NCBI GenBank assembly: GCA_021802585.1
Contig: JAJZRQ010000018.1
Location: 1-40,727, forward strand
Direction of reading: 5' to 3'
DNA: 40,727 bases
Source of the DNA: Chloroflexota bacterium
Lineage (GTDB): Bacteria > Chloroflexota > Limnocylindria > Limnocylindrales > CSP1-4
Shown one piece after another: positions 23,632 to 32,307 of the stretch. The position numbers and the translations under genes are program-made. Below the pieces are notes generated by a model that saw only the letters and a list, made by a program, of their open reading frames with translations, did no database searches and was not told the DNA's origin. Each line of letters opens with the position of its first letter. Position 1 is the stretch's first letter.

Positions 23632-24492
23632 ATGCACACCTTCGCCTACGCGCGACCGGCAACGGTCGCCGAGGCGCTGGCCATCCTCGCCGAGCACGGG
23701 CCTGACGCCCGCGTCCTCGCCGGCGGCACCGACCTCGTCATCCGGCTCCGGGACGGTTCGCTCCGGCCGCGCGTCGTCGTCGACATCAAGCGGATCGCCG
23801 AGCTGGGCCCCGGGATCCGGGTGGCGGACGGGCGGCTCGTCATCGCTGCCACGACGGTGATGGCCGAGATCGCGGCCGACGAGCGGGTCCGCCGCGACTT
23901 CACGGCCCTCGCCGAGGCAGCGGCGGTCGTGGGGTCGGTCCAGATCCGCAACCGGGCGACGCTCGCCGGGAACGTCTGCAACGCCTCGCCCGCAGCCGAT
24001 ACGGCGCCCTCGCTCCTCGTCTACGGGGCGGAGGTCGTGGCGGCCGGGCCGGCCGGCGTCCGCCGCTTCCCCGTCGACGACCTCTTCGTCCGGTCGGGGG
24101 TCACGACCCTCGCTCCGGCCGAGCTCGTGACCGCGATCGAGCTGCCGATCCCGGCCGGGCGCCTCGGGGCCGCCCACGCCCGGCGGACCCGCCGACGCGG
24201 CCACGACCTCGCGTCGGTCACCCTCGCCGTCGCGGTCGATGCCGCCGGCGTCACCCGGCTGGCGTACGGGAGCGTCGGGCCACGGCCCGTCCTCGTCGTC
24301 GACGAGAGCGGCGTCCTCGCCGATGCGGCCGCACCCGACGCGGCGACGGCCCCGGCCTTCGAGCGGCTGTTCGCCGCCGCGAGCCCGTCGCCGCGCTCGA
24401 TGCGCGCCGGCCCGGAGTACCGCCTCGCGATGCTCCGCGTCCTTGGCGGGCGGGCGCTCCGGACCGCGATCGCGCGGCTGGCAGGGGAGTGA
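23632..24492 (+). CDS. Xanthine dehydrogenase family, FAD-binding subunit
   Basis: A 286-residue medium subunit of the molybdenum hydroxylase family (CoxM/XdhB/HcrB type). FAD-binding motifs are RVLAGGTDLVIRLRDG near residue 30 and TLAGNVCNASPAADTAPSLL near residue 110; the C-terminal CO-dehydrogenase flavoprotein domain follows (RRRGHDLASVTLAVAV). It carries electrons from the iron-sulfur subunit to NAD or another acceptor. It is followed after four bases by the 2Fe-2S subunit gene. There is no inserted iron-sulfur cluster loop as in 4-hydroxybenzoyl-CoA reductase beta that I can see. Confidence 0.9.
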   Translation: MHTFAYARPATVAEALAILAEHGPDARVLAGGTDLVIRLRDGSLRPRVVVDIKRIAELGPGIRVADGRLVIAATTVMAEIAADERVRRDFTALAEAAAVVGSVQIRNRATLAGNVCNASPAADTAPSLLVYGAEVVAAGPAGVRRFPVDDLFVRSGVTTLAPAELVTAIELPIPAGRLGAAHARRTRRRGHDLASVTLAVAVDAAGVTRLAYGSVGPRPVLVVDESGVLADAAAPDAATAPAFERLFAAASPSPRSMRAGPEYRLAMLRVLGGRALRTAIARLAGE

Positions 24493-24496
24493 CGCG

Positions 24497-24973
24497 ATGA
24501 GCCCGGCGATCCCGATCGCGCTGACCGTCAATGGGCGCTCGCGGACGCTCGACGTCGCGCCCCACCATACGCTCCTCGAGGTCCTCCGCGATGACCTCGC
24601 CCTCACCGGCACGAAGGAGTGCTGCCTCGTCGGGGAGTGCGGCGCCTGCACGGTGCGCCTCGACGGCCGGATCGTCGACTCGTGCCTGGTCCTGGCCGTC
24701 GAGGCCGACGGTGGCGAGGTGACGACGATCGAGGGCCTCGCCCCGGAGGGCGGCCTCACCCGCCTCCAGGGGGCGTTCCTCGACAAGGGCGCCGTCCAGT
24801 GCGGCTTCTGCATCCCGGGCCAGGTCATGGCCGCCGACGACCTCCTCCGGAGGAGCCCGCACCCCACGGTCGCGGAGGTCGAGGAGGGGATGGCCGGCAA
24901 CCTCTGCCGCTGCGGCTGCTACGCGCAGATCACCGAGGCGATCCTCGCCGCAGCCGAGGAGGGCGGGCGATGA
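24497..24973 (+). CDS. Xanthine dehydrogenase family, 2Fe-2S subunit
   Basis: A 158-residue small subunit with two [2Fe-2S] domains. The plant-ferredoxin-type cluster uses CCLVGECGACTV and the later Cys in IVDSC; the helical C-terminal cluster uses QCGFCIPGQV and NLCRCGCY. The ATG at 24497 matches the family's usual N terminus (IALTVNGRSRTLDV). The track ORF starts in another gene. Its stop overlaps the Moco subunit start by ATGA, so the three subunits are coupled. Confidence 0.93.
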   Translation: MSPAIPIALTVNGRSRTLDVAPHHTLLEVLRDDLALTGTKECCLVGECGACTVRLDGRIVDSCLVLAVEADGGEVTTIEGLAPEGGLTRLQGAFLDKGAVQCGFCIPGQVMAADDLLRRSPHPTVAEVEEGMAGNLCRCGCYAQITEAILAAAEEGGR

Positions 24974-27240
24974 CCGGCGCCCGGGTCGGCGCGTCGCCGC
25001 GGCGCGTCGGGGGCGCCGAGCGCGTCACCGGCGGCCAGCGGTACGTCGCCGACATCCACATCCCGGGTGAGCTCCACGTGAAGCTCGTCACGCTGCCCGT
25101 CGCCCGGGCCCGGATCGGCGCGATCGATACGAGCGCCGCCGAGCGCGTGCCCGGCGTGCGGCTCATCGTCACCGCCGCCGACCTCCCCCAGCCCGTCCCG
25201 CGCTTCGGGCCGCAGTTCGAGGACCGCCCGGTCCTCGCCGTCGGCGAGACGAAGTACCACGGCGAGCCCGTGGCCGCGGTCGCGGCCGACACGCGGGACG
25301 CCGCCGAGGAGGCGGCGGGGCTCGTGCGGGTCGAGCACGAGGAGCTGCCGGCGGTCTTCACCCTCGCCGCGGCTCTCGATCCGGCCGCGCCCCTCGTCCA
25401 GGACCCGGCGCTCCGGCCGGGCGACCCGCTCGCCGGCACGAACGTCCTCCGCGTCCACCGCGTCGGCTGGGGGGACGTGGACGCGGCCGCCGCCGACCTC
25501 GTCGTCGAGCGGCGCTACGCGTTCCCGATCGTCACCCACTTCGCGATCGAGCCCCACGCGTGCCTCGCGGCGCCGGACGGCGACGGGATCGCCGTCTGGA
25601 GCACGATCCAGCACCCGAACTGGCTCCAGCGGATCCTCGCGAAGCTCCTCGGGCTGCCGCTCGCGAAGGTGCGGGTCCACGCCCCGGACCCCGGAGGCGG
25701 GTTCGGCGGCAAGCAGCACGCGAAGTACGAGCCGCTCGTCGCGCTCATGGCGCTCCGGGCCGACCGGCCGGTCCGCCTCGTCCTCACGCTCGAGGAGACG
25801 TTCCAGGCCGTGCGCCGCGCCGCCGCCGAGGTCACGGTCCGGACGGGCCTCCGGGCGGACGGCACGCTGGCCTTCCAGGACGTCGCCGCCGACTACCTCA
25901 TCGGCGCGTACGCCGACATCGCCGACCGGGTCGTCGGCAAGGGCAGCTACGTCGGGGCCGGGCCGTACCGGATGCCGGCCGCGCGGATCGTTGCGCGCTC
26001 GGTCCTGTCGCACACCGTTCCCTCGACCGCCTTCCGCGGCTTCGGCAACCCCCAGGTGAACTGGGCGGTCGAGTCGAACCTCGACGAGGCGGCGCTCGCG
26101 CTCGGGATCGACCGGCTCGAGATCCGCCTCCGGAACCTCGCCCGGAAGGGCGAGGCATTCATCCCCTGGGACACCCCGGCCGACGGCGACTGGGCCGAGG
26201 CCACGCGCCGCGCGGCCGACCGGATCGGGTGGGGGACGCCGGCCGCGCCCGGCCGCGGCCGCGGGATCGCCGTCGGGATCAAGTCGGGGCCAACGACCGG
26301 CCTCTCGTACTCGACGGTCCGGCTCCTCGCCGACGGGAGCGTCATCGTCTTCGCCGGCACCTCGGACATGGGCCAGGGCGCCCGCACGGTCTTCGCCCAG
26401 GTCGCCGGCGACGAGCTCGGCGCGCCGCTCGACGCCGTGACCGTCGTCATGGGCGACACCGCCGTCGTTCCCTACGACCAGCAGACGTCGGCGAGCCGCT
26501 CGACCGTGCTCATGGGGAACTCCGTCCTCGCCGCCTGCCGGGAGGTCCAGGCGAAGGTCCGGGCGATGGCCGCCCGGGTCCACGGCGTCGACGAGGCCGC
26601 GATCACCGTGGAGCACGGCGTCGTCCGCCTTCCCGGGCGCGAGCTGCCGATCCGCGACGTCGTCGCGGCAGGGCTCGGCCGGCTCGGCGGCGAGGTCGTC
26701 GGCAACGGGGAGATGCGGAAGGACGCCGATCCCGGCCACCCCCTCCAGGGTGCGCCGGCGTTCTTCGAGTTCAACTGCACGGCGATCGAGGCCGCGGTGG
26801 ACGAGGAGACCGGCGACGTGACGATCGTCCGCCATGTGACCGTGTCGGACGTCGGCAAGGCGATCAACCCGCTCCAGGTCCGGATGCAGGACGAGGGGGC
26901 GGCGATCCAGGGCCTCGGCCACACGCTCATGGAGCACTACATCTACGACTTGCGGGGCCGGGTCCGGAACCTCGGGGCGATCGACTACCGGATCCCGACG
27001 AGCATGGACCTGCCGCTCGAGCTCCACAGCGAGGCGGTCGAGAACGCGGACGGGCCGGGCCCCTACGGCTCGAAGGGGATGAGCGAGGGCGCGCTCCTCT
27101 GCGTCGCCCCGGCGGTCGCCGCCGCCGTGCGGGACGCGTGCGGGGCGGTCATCCGCGACCTGCCGCTCAGCCCGGAGCGCGTGTGGCGGGCGCTCCGCGA
27201 ACGGGATGCGGCCCGGGCGGGCCGGGAGGATGCGCGATGA
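24970..27240 (+). CDS. Xanthine dehydrogenase family, molybdopterin-binding catalytic subunit
   Basis: A 756-residue large subunit. Conserved Moco-binding stretches are PDPGGGFGGKQ, STAFRGFGNPQ and SDMGQGARTVFAQ, and the catalytic Glu is in GSKGMSEGALL near residue 705. The AFRGFG motif places it with xanthine dehydrogenase/hydroxybenzoyl-CoA-reductase-like enzymes; it lacks the AYXCSFR loop of form I CO dehydrogenase. It should hydroxylate a heteroaromatic carbon or aldehyde, or work on a related substrate. The residues flanking the catalytic Glu (M-S-E rather than the common V/G-G-E) are unusual. No Moco-insertion (XdhC-like) gene is in the operon. The start overlaps the 2Fe-2S subunit stop. 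Confidence 0.92.
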   Translation: MTGARVGASPRRVGGAERVTGGQRYVADIHIPGELHVKLVTLPVARARIGAIDTSAAERVPGVRLIVTAADLPQPVPRFGPQFEDRPVLAVGETKYHGEPVAAVAADTRDAAEEAAGLVRVEHEELPAVFTLAAALDPAAPLVQDPALRPGDPLAGTNVLRVHRVGWGDVDAAAADLVVERRYAFPIVTHFAIEPHACLAAPDGDGIAVWSTIQHPNWLQRILAKLLGLPLAKVRVHAPDPGGGFGGKQHAKYEPLVALMALRADRPVRLVLTLEETFQAVRRAAAEVTVRTGLRADGTLAFQDVAADYLIGAYADIADRVVGKGSYVGAGPYRMPAARIVARSVLSHTVPSTAFRGFGNPQVNWAVESNLDEAALALGIDRLEIRLRNLARKGEAFIPWDTPADGDWAEATRRAADRIGWGTPAAPGRGRGIAVGIKSGPTTGLSYSTVRLLADGSVIVFAGTSDMGQGARTVFAQVAGDELGAPLDAVTVVMGDTAVVPYDQQTSASRSTVLMGNSVLAACREVQAKVRAMAARVHGVDEAAITVEHGVVRLPGRELPIRDVVAAGLGRLGGEVVGNGEMRKDADPGHPLQGAPAFFEFNCTAIEAAVDEETGDVTIVRHVTVSDVGKAINPLQVRMQDEGAAIQGLGHTLMEHYIYDLRGRVRNLGAIDYRIPTSMDLPLELHSEAVENADGPGPYGSKGMSEGALLCVAPAVAAAVRDACGAVIRDLPLSPERVWRALRERDAARAGREDAR

Positions 27241-28124
27241 CCACCCCCGACATCGGCCCGATCGGCGCCCTGCCGCCGGAGCAGGTCGTCCGCGCCGCTC
27301 GCCTCGTCCACGAGGGCCGGATGATCTCCCTCGCGGCCGTCCGGTACCCCGGGATGCCGCTCTTCCCCGGCCACCCGCCGTTCCAGGTCCTCAACTACCG
27401 CACGCCGCGGGGGATCCGCGTCGCCGGGGCCCAGCCGTGGGGACCCGTCAACGACGCCGGCCTCGGCTACATGGCCGAGTACGTCATGGCAACCTCCCAT
27501 TCGGGGGCCCACATGGACGGCCTGGCCCACATGACGGTCGGCGACGACATGCACTGGTACGGCGGGGGGAGCGCCGACGCGCACCTTTCGGACTTCGGGC
27601 CGACGCACCTCGACGCGTCGACGATGCCGCCGTTCTTCACCCGCGGCGTCCTCCTCGACGTCGCCGGGCATCGGGGGGTCGACTGCCTCCCGAAAGGCGC
27701 GCCGATCGACGCGGCGGAGCTCCAGGCGGTCGCCGCCGCGGAGGGCGTGACCGTCGAGCCGTGGGACGTCGTCGTCATCCGCACCGGCTACATGGGACTG
27801 TGGCCGGACGCCGAGCGGATGGCCGCCCACAAGACGCCGGGCCCGGATGTCTCGGCGGCGCGCTGGCTCCTTGAGCGGGGCGTCGTCGCGACCGGCACCG
27901 ACACCGAGACGTACGAGGTCCAGCCCGCGCTGGACCCGGGGTCCGAGGGGAACCCGCAGCCCGTCCACACGCTCCTGCTCATCCAGAACGCCGTCTACCT
28001 CATGGAGAGCCTCGACCTCGAGGCGCTCGCCCGCGCGCGCATCCACGAGTTCCTGTTCGTCGCGCTCCCGGTGAAGATCCGCGGCGCCACGGGGTCGATG
28101 GTCGACCCGGTGGCCGTCGTCTGA
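27237..28124 (+). CDS. Cyclase-family metal hydrolase (kynurenine-formamidase-like fold)
   Basis: A 295-residue protein of the putative cyclase family (PF04199). The metal-binding signature is HSGAHMDGLAHM (family H-x-G-T-H-x-D-x-x-x-H, with Ala for Thr). PPFFTRGVLLDVAG and GDxVxxRTG-like VVVIRTGYMGLW further match. Members hydrolyse amides, lactones or cyclic ureides, for example N-formylkynurenine and isatin. Overlaps the Moco subunit stop by ATGA, so the hydroxylated product of that enzyme is a plausible substrate for ring opening. Confidence 0.88.
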   Translation: MTTPDIGPIGALPPEQVVRAARLVHEGRMISLAAVRYPGMPLFPGHPPFQVLNYRTPRGIRVAGAQPWGPVNDAGLGYMAEYVMATSHSGAHMDGLAHMTVGDDMHWYGGGSADAHLSDFGPTHLDASTMPPFFTRGVLLDVAGHRGVDCLPKGAPIDAAELQAVAAAEGVTVEPWDVVVIRTGYMGLWPDAERMAAHKTPGPDVSAARWLLERGVVATGTDTETYEVQPALDPGSEGNPQPVHTLLLIQNAVYLMESLDLEALARARIHEFLFVALPVKIRGATGSMVDPVAVV

Positions 28125-28139
28125 AGGAGGAGGCCTGTC

Positions 28140-29195
28140 GTGCCCGAGACCATGGAGGCGCTCGTCGTCCTCGAGCCGAACCGGATGGAGATCCGCGCGG
28201 TCCCGATCCCGGTCCCCGGCCCGAACGAGGTGCTCGCGCGCGTCCGTGCCGTCTCGATCTGCGGCACCGACGCCCACCTCATCCGCGGCGACTACCCGGG
28301 GTTCTGGCCGCCCGCCTTCCCCTTCATCCCGGGGCACGAGTGGGCCGGGGAGATCGCGGCCCTCGGACCCGGCGTCGAGCTCTACGGCTGGAAGGTCGGC
28401 GACCGCGTCGCCGGGACCTCCCATGACGCCTGCGGCGTCTGCCAGAAGTGCGTCGAGGGCCGCTACAACCTCTGCGAGAACTACGGCCGGCCCGGCCTCC
28501 ACAAGCAGTACGGCCACAACGTCCAGGGCGCCGACGCCGAGTACGTCGTCCAGGGCGTGAAGACGATCTTCCCGCTCCCCGACGGCCTCACGTTCGAGGA
28601 CGGCGCCCTCGTCGACCCCGCGTCGATCGCCCTCCATGTCGCGAACCGCGGCGGGATCTCGCCCGGGGACACGGTCGCGATCACCGGCGCGGGGGCGATC
28701 GGGCTCCTCGGCGGTGACGCCGCCCGGATCCGGGGCGCGGCCCGGGTCATCGTCGTGGGCCGCGGGCACCGCCTCGCGAAGGCCGCCGCGATGGGCTTCG
28801 AGACGGTCGACGCCGCGGCCGGCGACCCCGTGGCCACGGTGCGCGCGATGACCGGTGGCTTCGGGGTCGACGTCGTCCTCGAGTGCGCGGGCGTGCCGGT
28901 CACCGTCCAGTGGGCGCTCGGCATGCTCCGCCGCGGCGGGCGCTGCGCCGCCGTCGGGATCCCGACCGTCGGCGTCGAGATCGCGATGCAGCGGCTCGTC
29001 CTCGACGAGCTCGAGCTCGTCGGGTCGCGCGCCTCGGCGGGCGAGATGCGGCGCGTCATGCCGCTCGTCGAGCAGGGCCGGATGCGCGTCCGGGACGTGA
29101 CGACCCATCGCTTCAGCCTGGCCGAGTACGCCCGCGCCATCGCCACGTTCAACGACCCCGCGAGCGGGGCCATCAAGATCATCGTCGCGCCCTGA
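28140..29195 (+). CDS. Zinc-dependent medium-chain dehydrogenase (threonine/sorbitol-dehydrogenase-like)
   Basis: A 351-residue NAD(P)-dependent alcohol dehydrogenase. Catalytic zinc ligands are in CGTDAHLI and GHEWAGE; the structural zinc site is CGVCQKCVEGRYNLC; the cofactor-binding Gly motif is ITGAGAIGLLGGD. The GTG start at 28140 is preceded by AAGGAGGAGG. It oxidises a secondary or polyol alcohol to a ketone, exact substrate unknown. A broken, inverted copy of its two ends lies at 32308-32435. Confidence 0.9.
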   Translation: MPETMEALVVLEPNRMEIRAVPIPVPGPNEVLARVRAVSICGTDAHLIRGDYPGFWPPAFPFIPGHEWAGEIAALGPGVELYGWKVGDRVAGTSHDACGVCQKCVEGRYNLCENYGRPGLHKQYGHNVQGADAEYVVQGVKTIFPLPDGLTFEDGALVDPASIALHVANRGGISPGDTVAITGAGAIGLLGGDAARIRGAARVIVVGRGHRLAKAAAMGFETVDAAAGDPVATVRAMTGGFGVDVVLECAGVPVTVQWALGMLRRGGRCAAVGIPTVGVEIAMQRLVLDELELVGSRASAGEMRRVMPLVEQGRMRVRDVTTHRFSLAEYARAIATFNDPASGAIKIIVAP

Positions 29196-29258
29196 TCGGC
29201 CGGCCGCGCGGCCCCCCGACGCGCGGCCGGCCGGACGGGCGTCCAGGAGACCCGCTCC

Positions 29259-31448
29259 GTGCCCTACGTCTTCGACTGCGACCAGCGCCACGAGCTCTCC
29301 TTCCCGGAGCTCCGGCGCCTCATCGGCGGGAAGGCCGCGAACCTGTCGGTCATGGCCCGCGACCTCGGGCTCCCCGTCCCGCCGGCGTTCACGATCTCGA
29401 CGGCCGCCTGCAACGAGTACCTGGCGCGCGGCTGGCCGGACGCGCTGGACGGCGAGTTGCGGGAGCACATGGCGCGGATGGAGGAGCGCGTCGGGCAGCG
29501 CTTCGGCGACCCCGTGGAGCCGCTCCTCGTGAGCGTTCGCTCGGGGGCTCCGGTCTCGATGCCGGGGATGATGGACACGATCCTCAACCTCGGACTCAAC
29601 GACGCGACGGCCGCCGGCCTCGCGGCCCGCTCCGGGAGCCCGAAGTTCGCGGCCAACTGCCGGAAGCGGTTCGAGGCGATGTTCCGCGACATCGTCGGCG
29701 TGGAGACCGTGCCGGCCGACGCCTGGGTCCAGCTGCGCGCGGCGATCGAGGCGGTCTTCCGCTCGTGGAACAGCGACCGGGCCCGGACGTACCGCGAGCG
29801 GGAAGGGATCCCCGACGACCTCGGCACGGCCGTGACGGTCCAGGCGATGGTCTTCGGCAACCGGAGCGTCGACTCCGGGACCGGCGTCCTCTTCACGCGC
29901 AACCCGGCGACCGGCGAGCCCCTCCTCTACGGCGACGTCATGTTCAACGCCCAGGGCGAGGACGTGGTCGCAGGGACCCACAGCCCGCAGCCGATCGCCG
30001 TCCTCGACGAGCGGATGCCGGCCGTCGGCCGCGAGCTGCGCGACTACGCGGCGCGCCTCGAGCGTCACAACGCCGACCTCTGCGACATCGAGTTCACGAT
30101 CGAGCACGGGAAGCTGTGGATGCTCCAGTGCCGGGTCGGCAAGCGCAGCCCGCAGGCCGCGCTCCGGATCGCGGTCGACATGGCCGAGGACCCCGGATTC
30201 CCGCTCACCCGGGCGGAGGCGGTCCGGCGCATCGCGGGAATCCTCGCCGACCCCCCGCAGCGGATGACGGAGCGCGTCGACGCCGGCCCTCCGCTGACGA
30301 CCGGCCTGCCCGCCTCGCCGGGCGTGGCCTGCGGCGAGATCGTGACGTCCCCCGACGCCGCCGTGGAGGCCGCCGCGGCCGGCCGGGCCGTCATCCTCGT
30401 GCGCGCCGAGACGTCGCCCGACGACGTGCACGGGATGGCGAAGGCCGCCGGCATCCTCACCGCCACGGGCGGCCTTGCGAGCCACGCCGCGGTCGTCGCG
30501 CGCGGCTGGGGGATCCCGGCCGTCGTCGGCGCATCCGCCGTCACGGTCGGCGAGGCAGAGGTCGTCATCGGGGACTGCACGCTCGCCGCCGGCGAGACGA
30601 TCACGATCGACGGCGCGACCGGCGACGTCTTCGCCGGTGCGGCGGCCGGTGCGGCGACGGTCGTCCCCGAGGTCGCCACGCTCCGCGCGTGGGCTCGCGA
30701 GCTCGGCATCGCGGTCGGGGAGGAGGCCGTCGGCGAGGCTGCCGCGGGCGAGGCTGCGGCGGGCGAGGCTGCGGCGGGCGCCCAGCCGGGGCCGGCGACG
30801 TCCGGGCAGCCCGGCGCGGGGCCAACCGTGCTGACGACGGATGGCGTCCTGCGCGTACTCGTCGTGAAGGGCTACGGCACGCCGGAGAGCATCGCCGCTG
30901 CGCTCCTCTCCACGCCCGACGAGATCGGGGACCTCCTCGACCGGCTCGTCGCCGACGGGCTGGCGGAGATCGCCGCCGGGTCGTTCCGGCTCACCCGCGA
31001 CGGGAAGGCCGTGGGGGCGGAGCGGATGGCCGCCGACCGCGAGGCGTGGGGGACCGCGAACGCGGTCGCCGCCCTCGACGCGTTCCTCGCCCTCGACCAG
31101 CGGATGAAGGCGACCGTCACGGCCTGGCAGATGCGGGAGGTCGACGGCGCCCCGGCGTTCAACGACCACACCGACCCGGGGTACGACGCCGGCGTGCTCG
31201 CCGACCTCGCGGCCCTCCATGCCGACGCCGCGGCCTGGCTGCGGCCCCTCGTCGCGGGCCTCCCCCGCCTCGTCGCGTACCTCGAGCGCCTCGACCGTGC
31301 CAGCGCGGCCGCCCAGGCCGGTGACCATCGGTACATCGCGTCCCCGCGCGTCGACAGCTACCACGGCGCCTGGTTCGAGCTGCACGAGGACCTGATCCAG
31401 CTGGCGGGTCGCAGCCGGGCGGACGAGGTCGCCGCCGGCCGCGCCTGA
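29259..31448 (+). CDS. PPDK-like phosphotransferase lacking the PEP-binding barrel
   Basis: A 729-residue protein. Residues ~1-340 are the ATP-grasp domain of pyruvate phosphate dikinase (LIGGKAANLSVMARDLGLPVP; SVRSGAPVSMPGMMDTILNLG; LFTRNPATGEP). Residues ~345-470 are the swivelling phosphohistidine domain, with His near 409 in TGGLASHAAVVARGWGIPAV. In true PPDK (~880 residues) a PEP/pyruvate TIM barrel follows. Here there is a Gly-Glu-Ala repeat linker, then a winged-helix-like segment (VLRVLVVKGYGTPESIAAALL, LLDRLVADGLAEI) and a helical region rich in Tyr, His and Asp. The acceptor of the phosphoryl group is therefore not expected to be pyruvate. GTG start with AGGAG upstream. It is the second His-swivel protein in the operon. 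Confidence 0.85.
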   Translation: MPYVFDCDQRHELSFPELRRLIGGKAANLSVMARDLGLPVPPAFTISTAACNEYLARGWPDALDGELREHMARMEERVGQRFGDPVEPLLVSVRSGAPVSMPGMMDTILNLGLNDATAAGLAARSGSPKFAANCRKRFEAMFRDIVGVETVPADAWVQLRAAIEAVFRSWNSDRARTYREREGIPDDLGTAVTVQAMVFGNRSVDSGTGVLFTRNPATGEPLLYGDVMFNAQGEDVVAGTHSPQPIAVLDERMPAVGRELRDYAARLERHNADLCDIEFTIEHGKLWMLQCRVGKRSPQAALRIAVDMAEDPGFPLTRAEAVRRIAGILADPPQRMTERVDAGPPLTTGLPASPGVACGEIVTSPDAAVEAAAAGRAVILVRAETSPDDVHGMAKAAGILTATGGLASHAAVVARGWGIPAVVGASAVTVGEAEVVIGDCTLAAGETITIDGATGDVFAGAAAGAATVVPEVATLRAWARELGIAVGEEAVGEAAAGEAAAGEAAAGAQPGPATSGQPGAGPTVLTTDGVLRVLVVKGYGTPESIAAALLSTPDEIGDLLDRLVADGLAEIAAGSFRLTRDGKAVGAERMAADREAWGTANAVAALDAFLALDQRMKATVTAWQMREVDGAPAFNDHTDPGYDAGVLADLAALHADAAAWLRPLVAGLPRLVAYLERLDRASAAAQAGDHRYIASPRVDSYHGAWFELHEDLIQLAGRSRADEVAAGRA
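30732..30776 (+). repeat. Three 15-bp tandem repeats coding for a GEAAA linker
   Basis: GGCGAGGCTGCSGCG repeated three times in frame within the PPDK-like gene, encoding Gly-Glu-Ala-Ala-Ala units between the histidine domain and the C-terminal domain. It probably is a flexible tether and a site of slippage. Confidence 0.85.
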
Positions 31449-31485
31449 CCCGCGCCCGGCCACGTCCGGGAGAGAGGAGCGTCGC

Positions 31486-32256
31486 GTGTCCCTTGCCGGT
31501 CGCCGGATCATCGTCACCGGCGCGTCGAGCGGGCTGGGCGCGGCCACGGTCCGCCATCTGGCCGGGCTGGGCGCCGGCGTCCTCGCGGTCGCGCGCCGCG
31601 GCGACCGCCTGGAGCGGCTTGCGCATGACCTCGCCGACGCCCCCGGCCGCGTCGTCCCGTTCCGCGCCGACGTCACGCTCGACGTCGATGCCCGGGCGAT
31701 GGTCGCCGCCGCCGCCGAGGCGTTCGGCGGCGTCGACGTCCTCGTGAACAACGCCGGCAGCGAGGTCCAGGGCCCGATCGACGCGCTGAGCGACGCCGAC
31801 TTCGAGGGGATGTTCCGGGCGAACGTCGTGAGCGTCGTCGTCTGCACGCGCGCCGCGCTCGGCGAGCTCCGCGTCAGCCGGGGCGCCGTGATCAACCTCG
31901 GCTCGACCGTCGTCTCCCGGCCGCCGCGCGGCCGCTTCGGCTACGTCGCGAGCAAGGGGGCGGTGGAGGCGATGAGCCGGGCGCTCGCGCTCGACCTCGG
32001 GCGCGACGGCATCCGCGTCAACGTCATCCGGCCGGGGATCATCCCGTCGGAGCTCCGCGGGATGACGGAGGAGGCCGAGCGGGCGAAGCTCGCGACGGGG
32101 GTCGCCTTCGGCCGGCAGGCGCTCTCCGCGGTGGGCGACGCCCGCGATGTCGCCGAGGCGGTCGCCTGGCTGTGCGGCGCCGGCGGCCGCTGGGTGACCG
32201 GCGCCGTCATCGACGTCGACGGCGGCTTCACGCTCGGCGCGGCCGACGTCCTCTGA
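31486..32256 (+). CDS. Short-chain dehydrogenase/reductase
   Basis: A 256-residue classical SDR. The cofactor motif is TGASSGLGAAT, followed by the structural NNAG and the catalytic Ser in INLGST and YxxxK in YVASK; PGIIPSELRG and DVDGGFTLG are typical C-terminal features. GTG start with GAGAGGAG upstream, 37 bp after the PPDK-like gene. It is the tenth and last gene of the long operon and is convergent with the minus-strand SDR-MBL unit. Substrate unknown; a hydroxyacid or polyol is likely from context. Confidence 0.88.
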   Translation: MSLAGRRIIVTGASSGLGAATVRHLAGLGAGVLAVARRGDRLERLAHDLADAPGRVVPFRADVTLDVDARAMVAAAAEAFGGVDVLVNNAGSEVQGPIDALSDADFEGMFRANVVSVVVCTRAALGELRVSRGAVINLGSTVVSRPPRGRFGYVASKGAVEAMSRALALDLGRDGIRVNVIRPGIIPSELRGMTEEAERAKLATGVAFGRQALSAVGDARDVAEAVAWLCGAGGRWVTGAVIDVDGGFTLGAADVL

Positions 32257-32307
32257 GACCCGCCGCGGGACGATCCGCGCCGCCGCCTGCCGCCGTGACC
32301 GTGCGGG

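Noticed and set aside
24970-27240. Aerobic CO dehydrogenase (CoxL form I)
   Set aside because: The AYXCSFR active-site loop is absent; the AFRGFG loop fits the xanthine dehydrogenase branch.
27063-31895. A 1610-residue minus-strand ORF
   Set aside because: It lies opposite seven well-supported plus-strand features or parts of them, has an Arg/Gly/Asp/Val-skewed composition and no domain; it is a GC-driven shadow.
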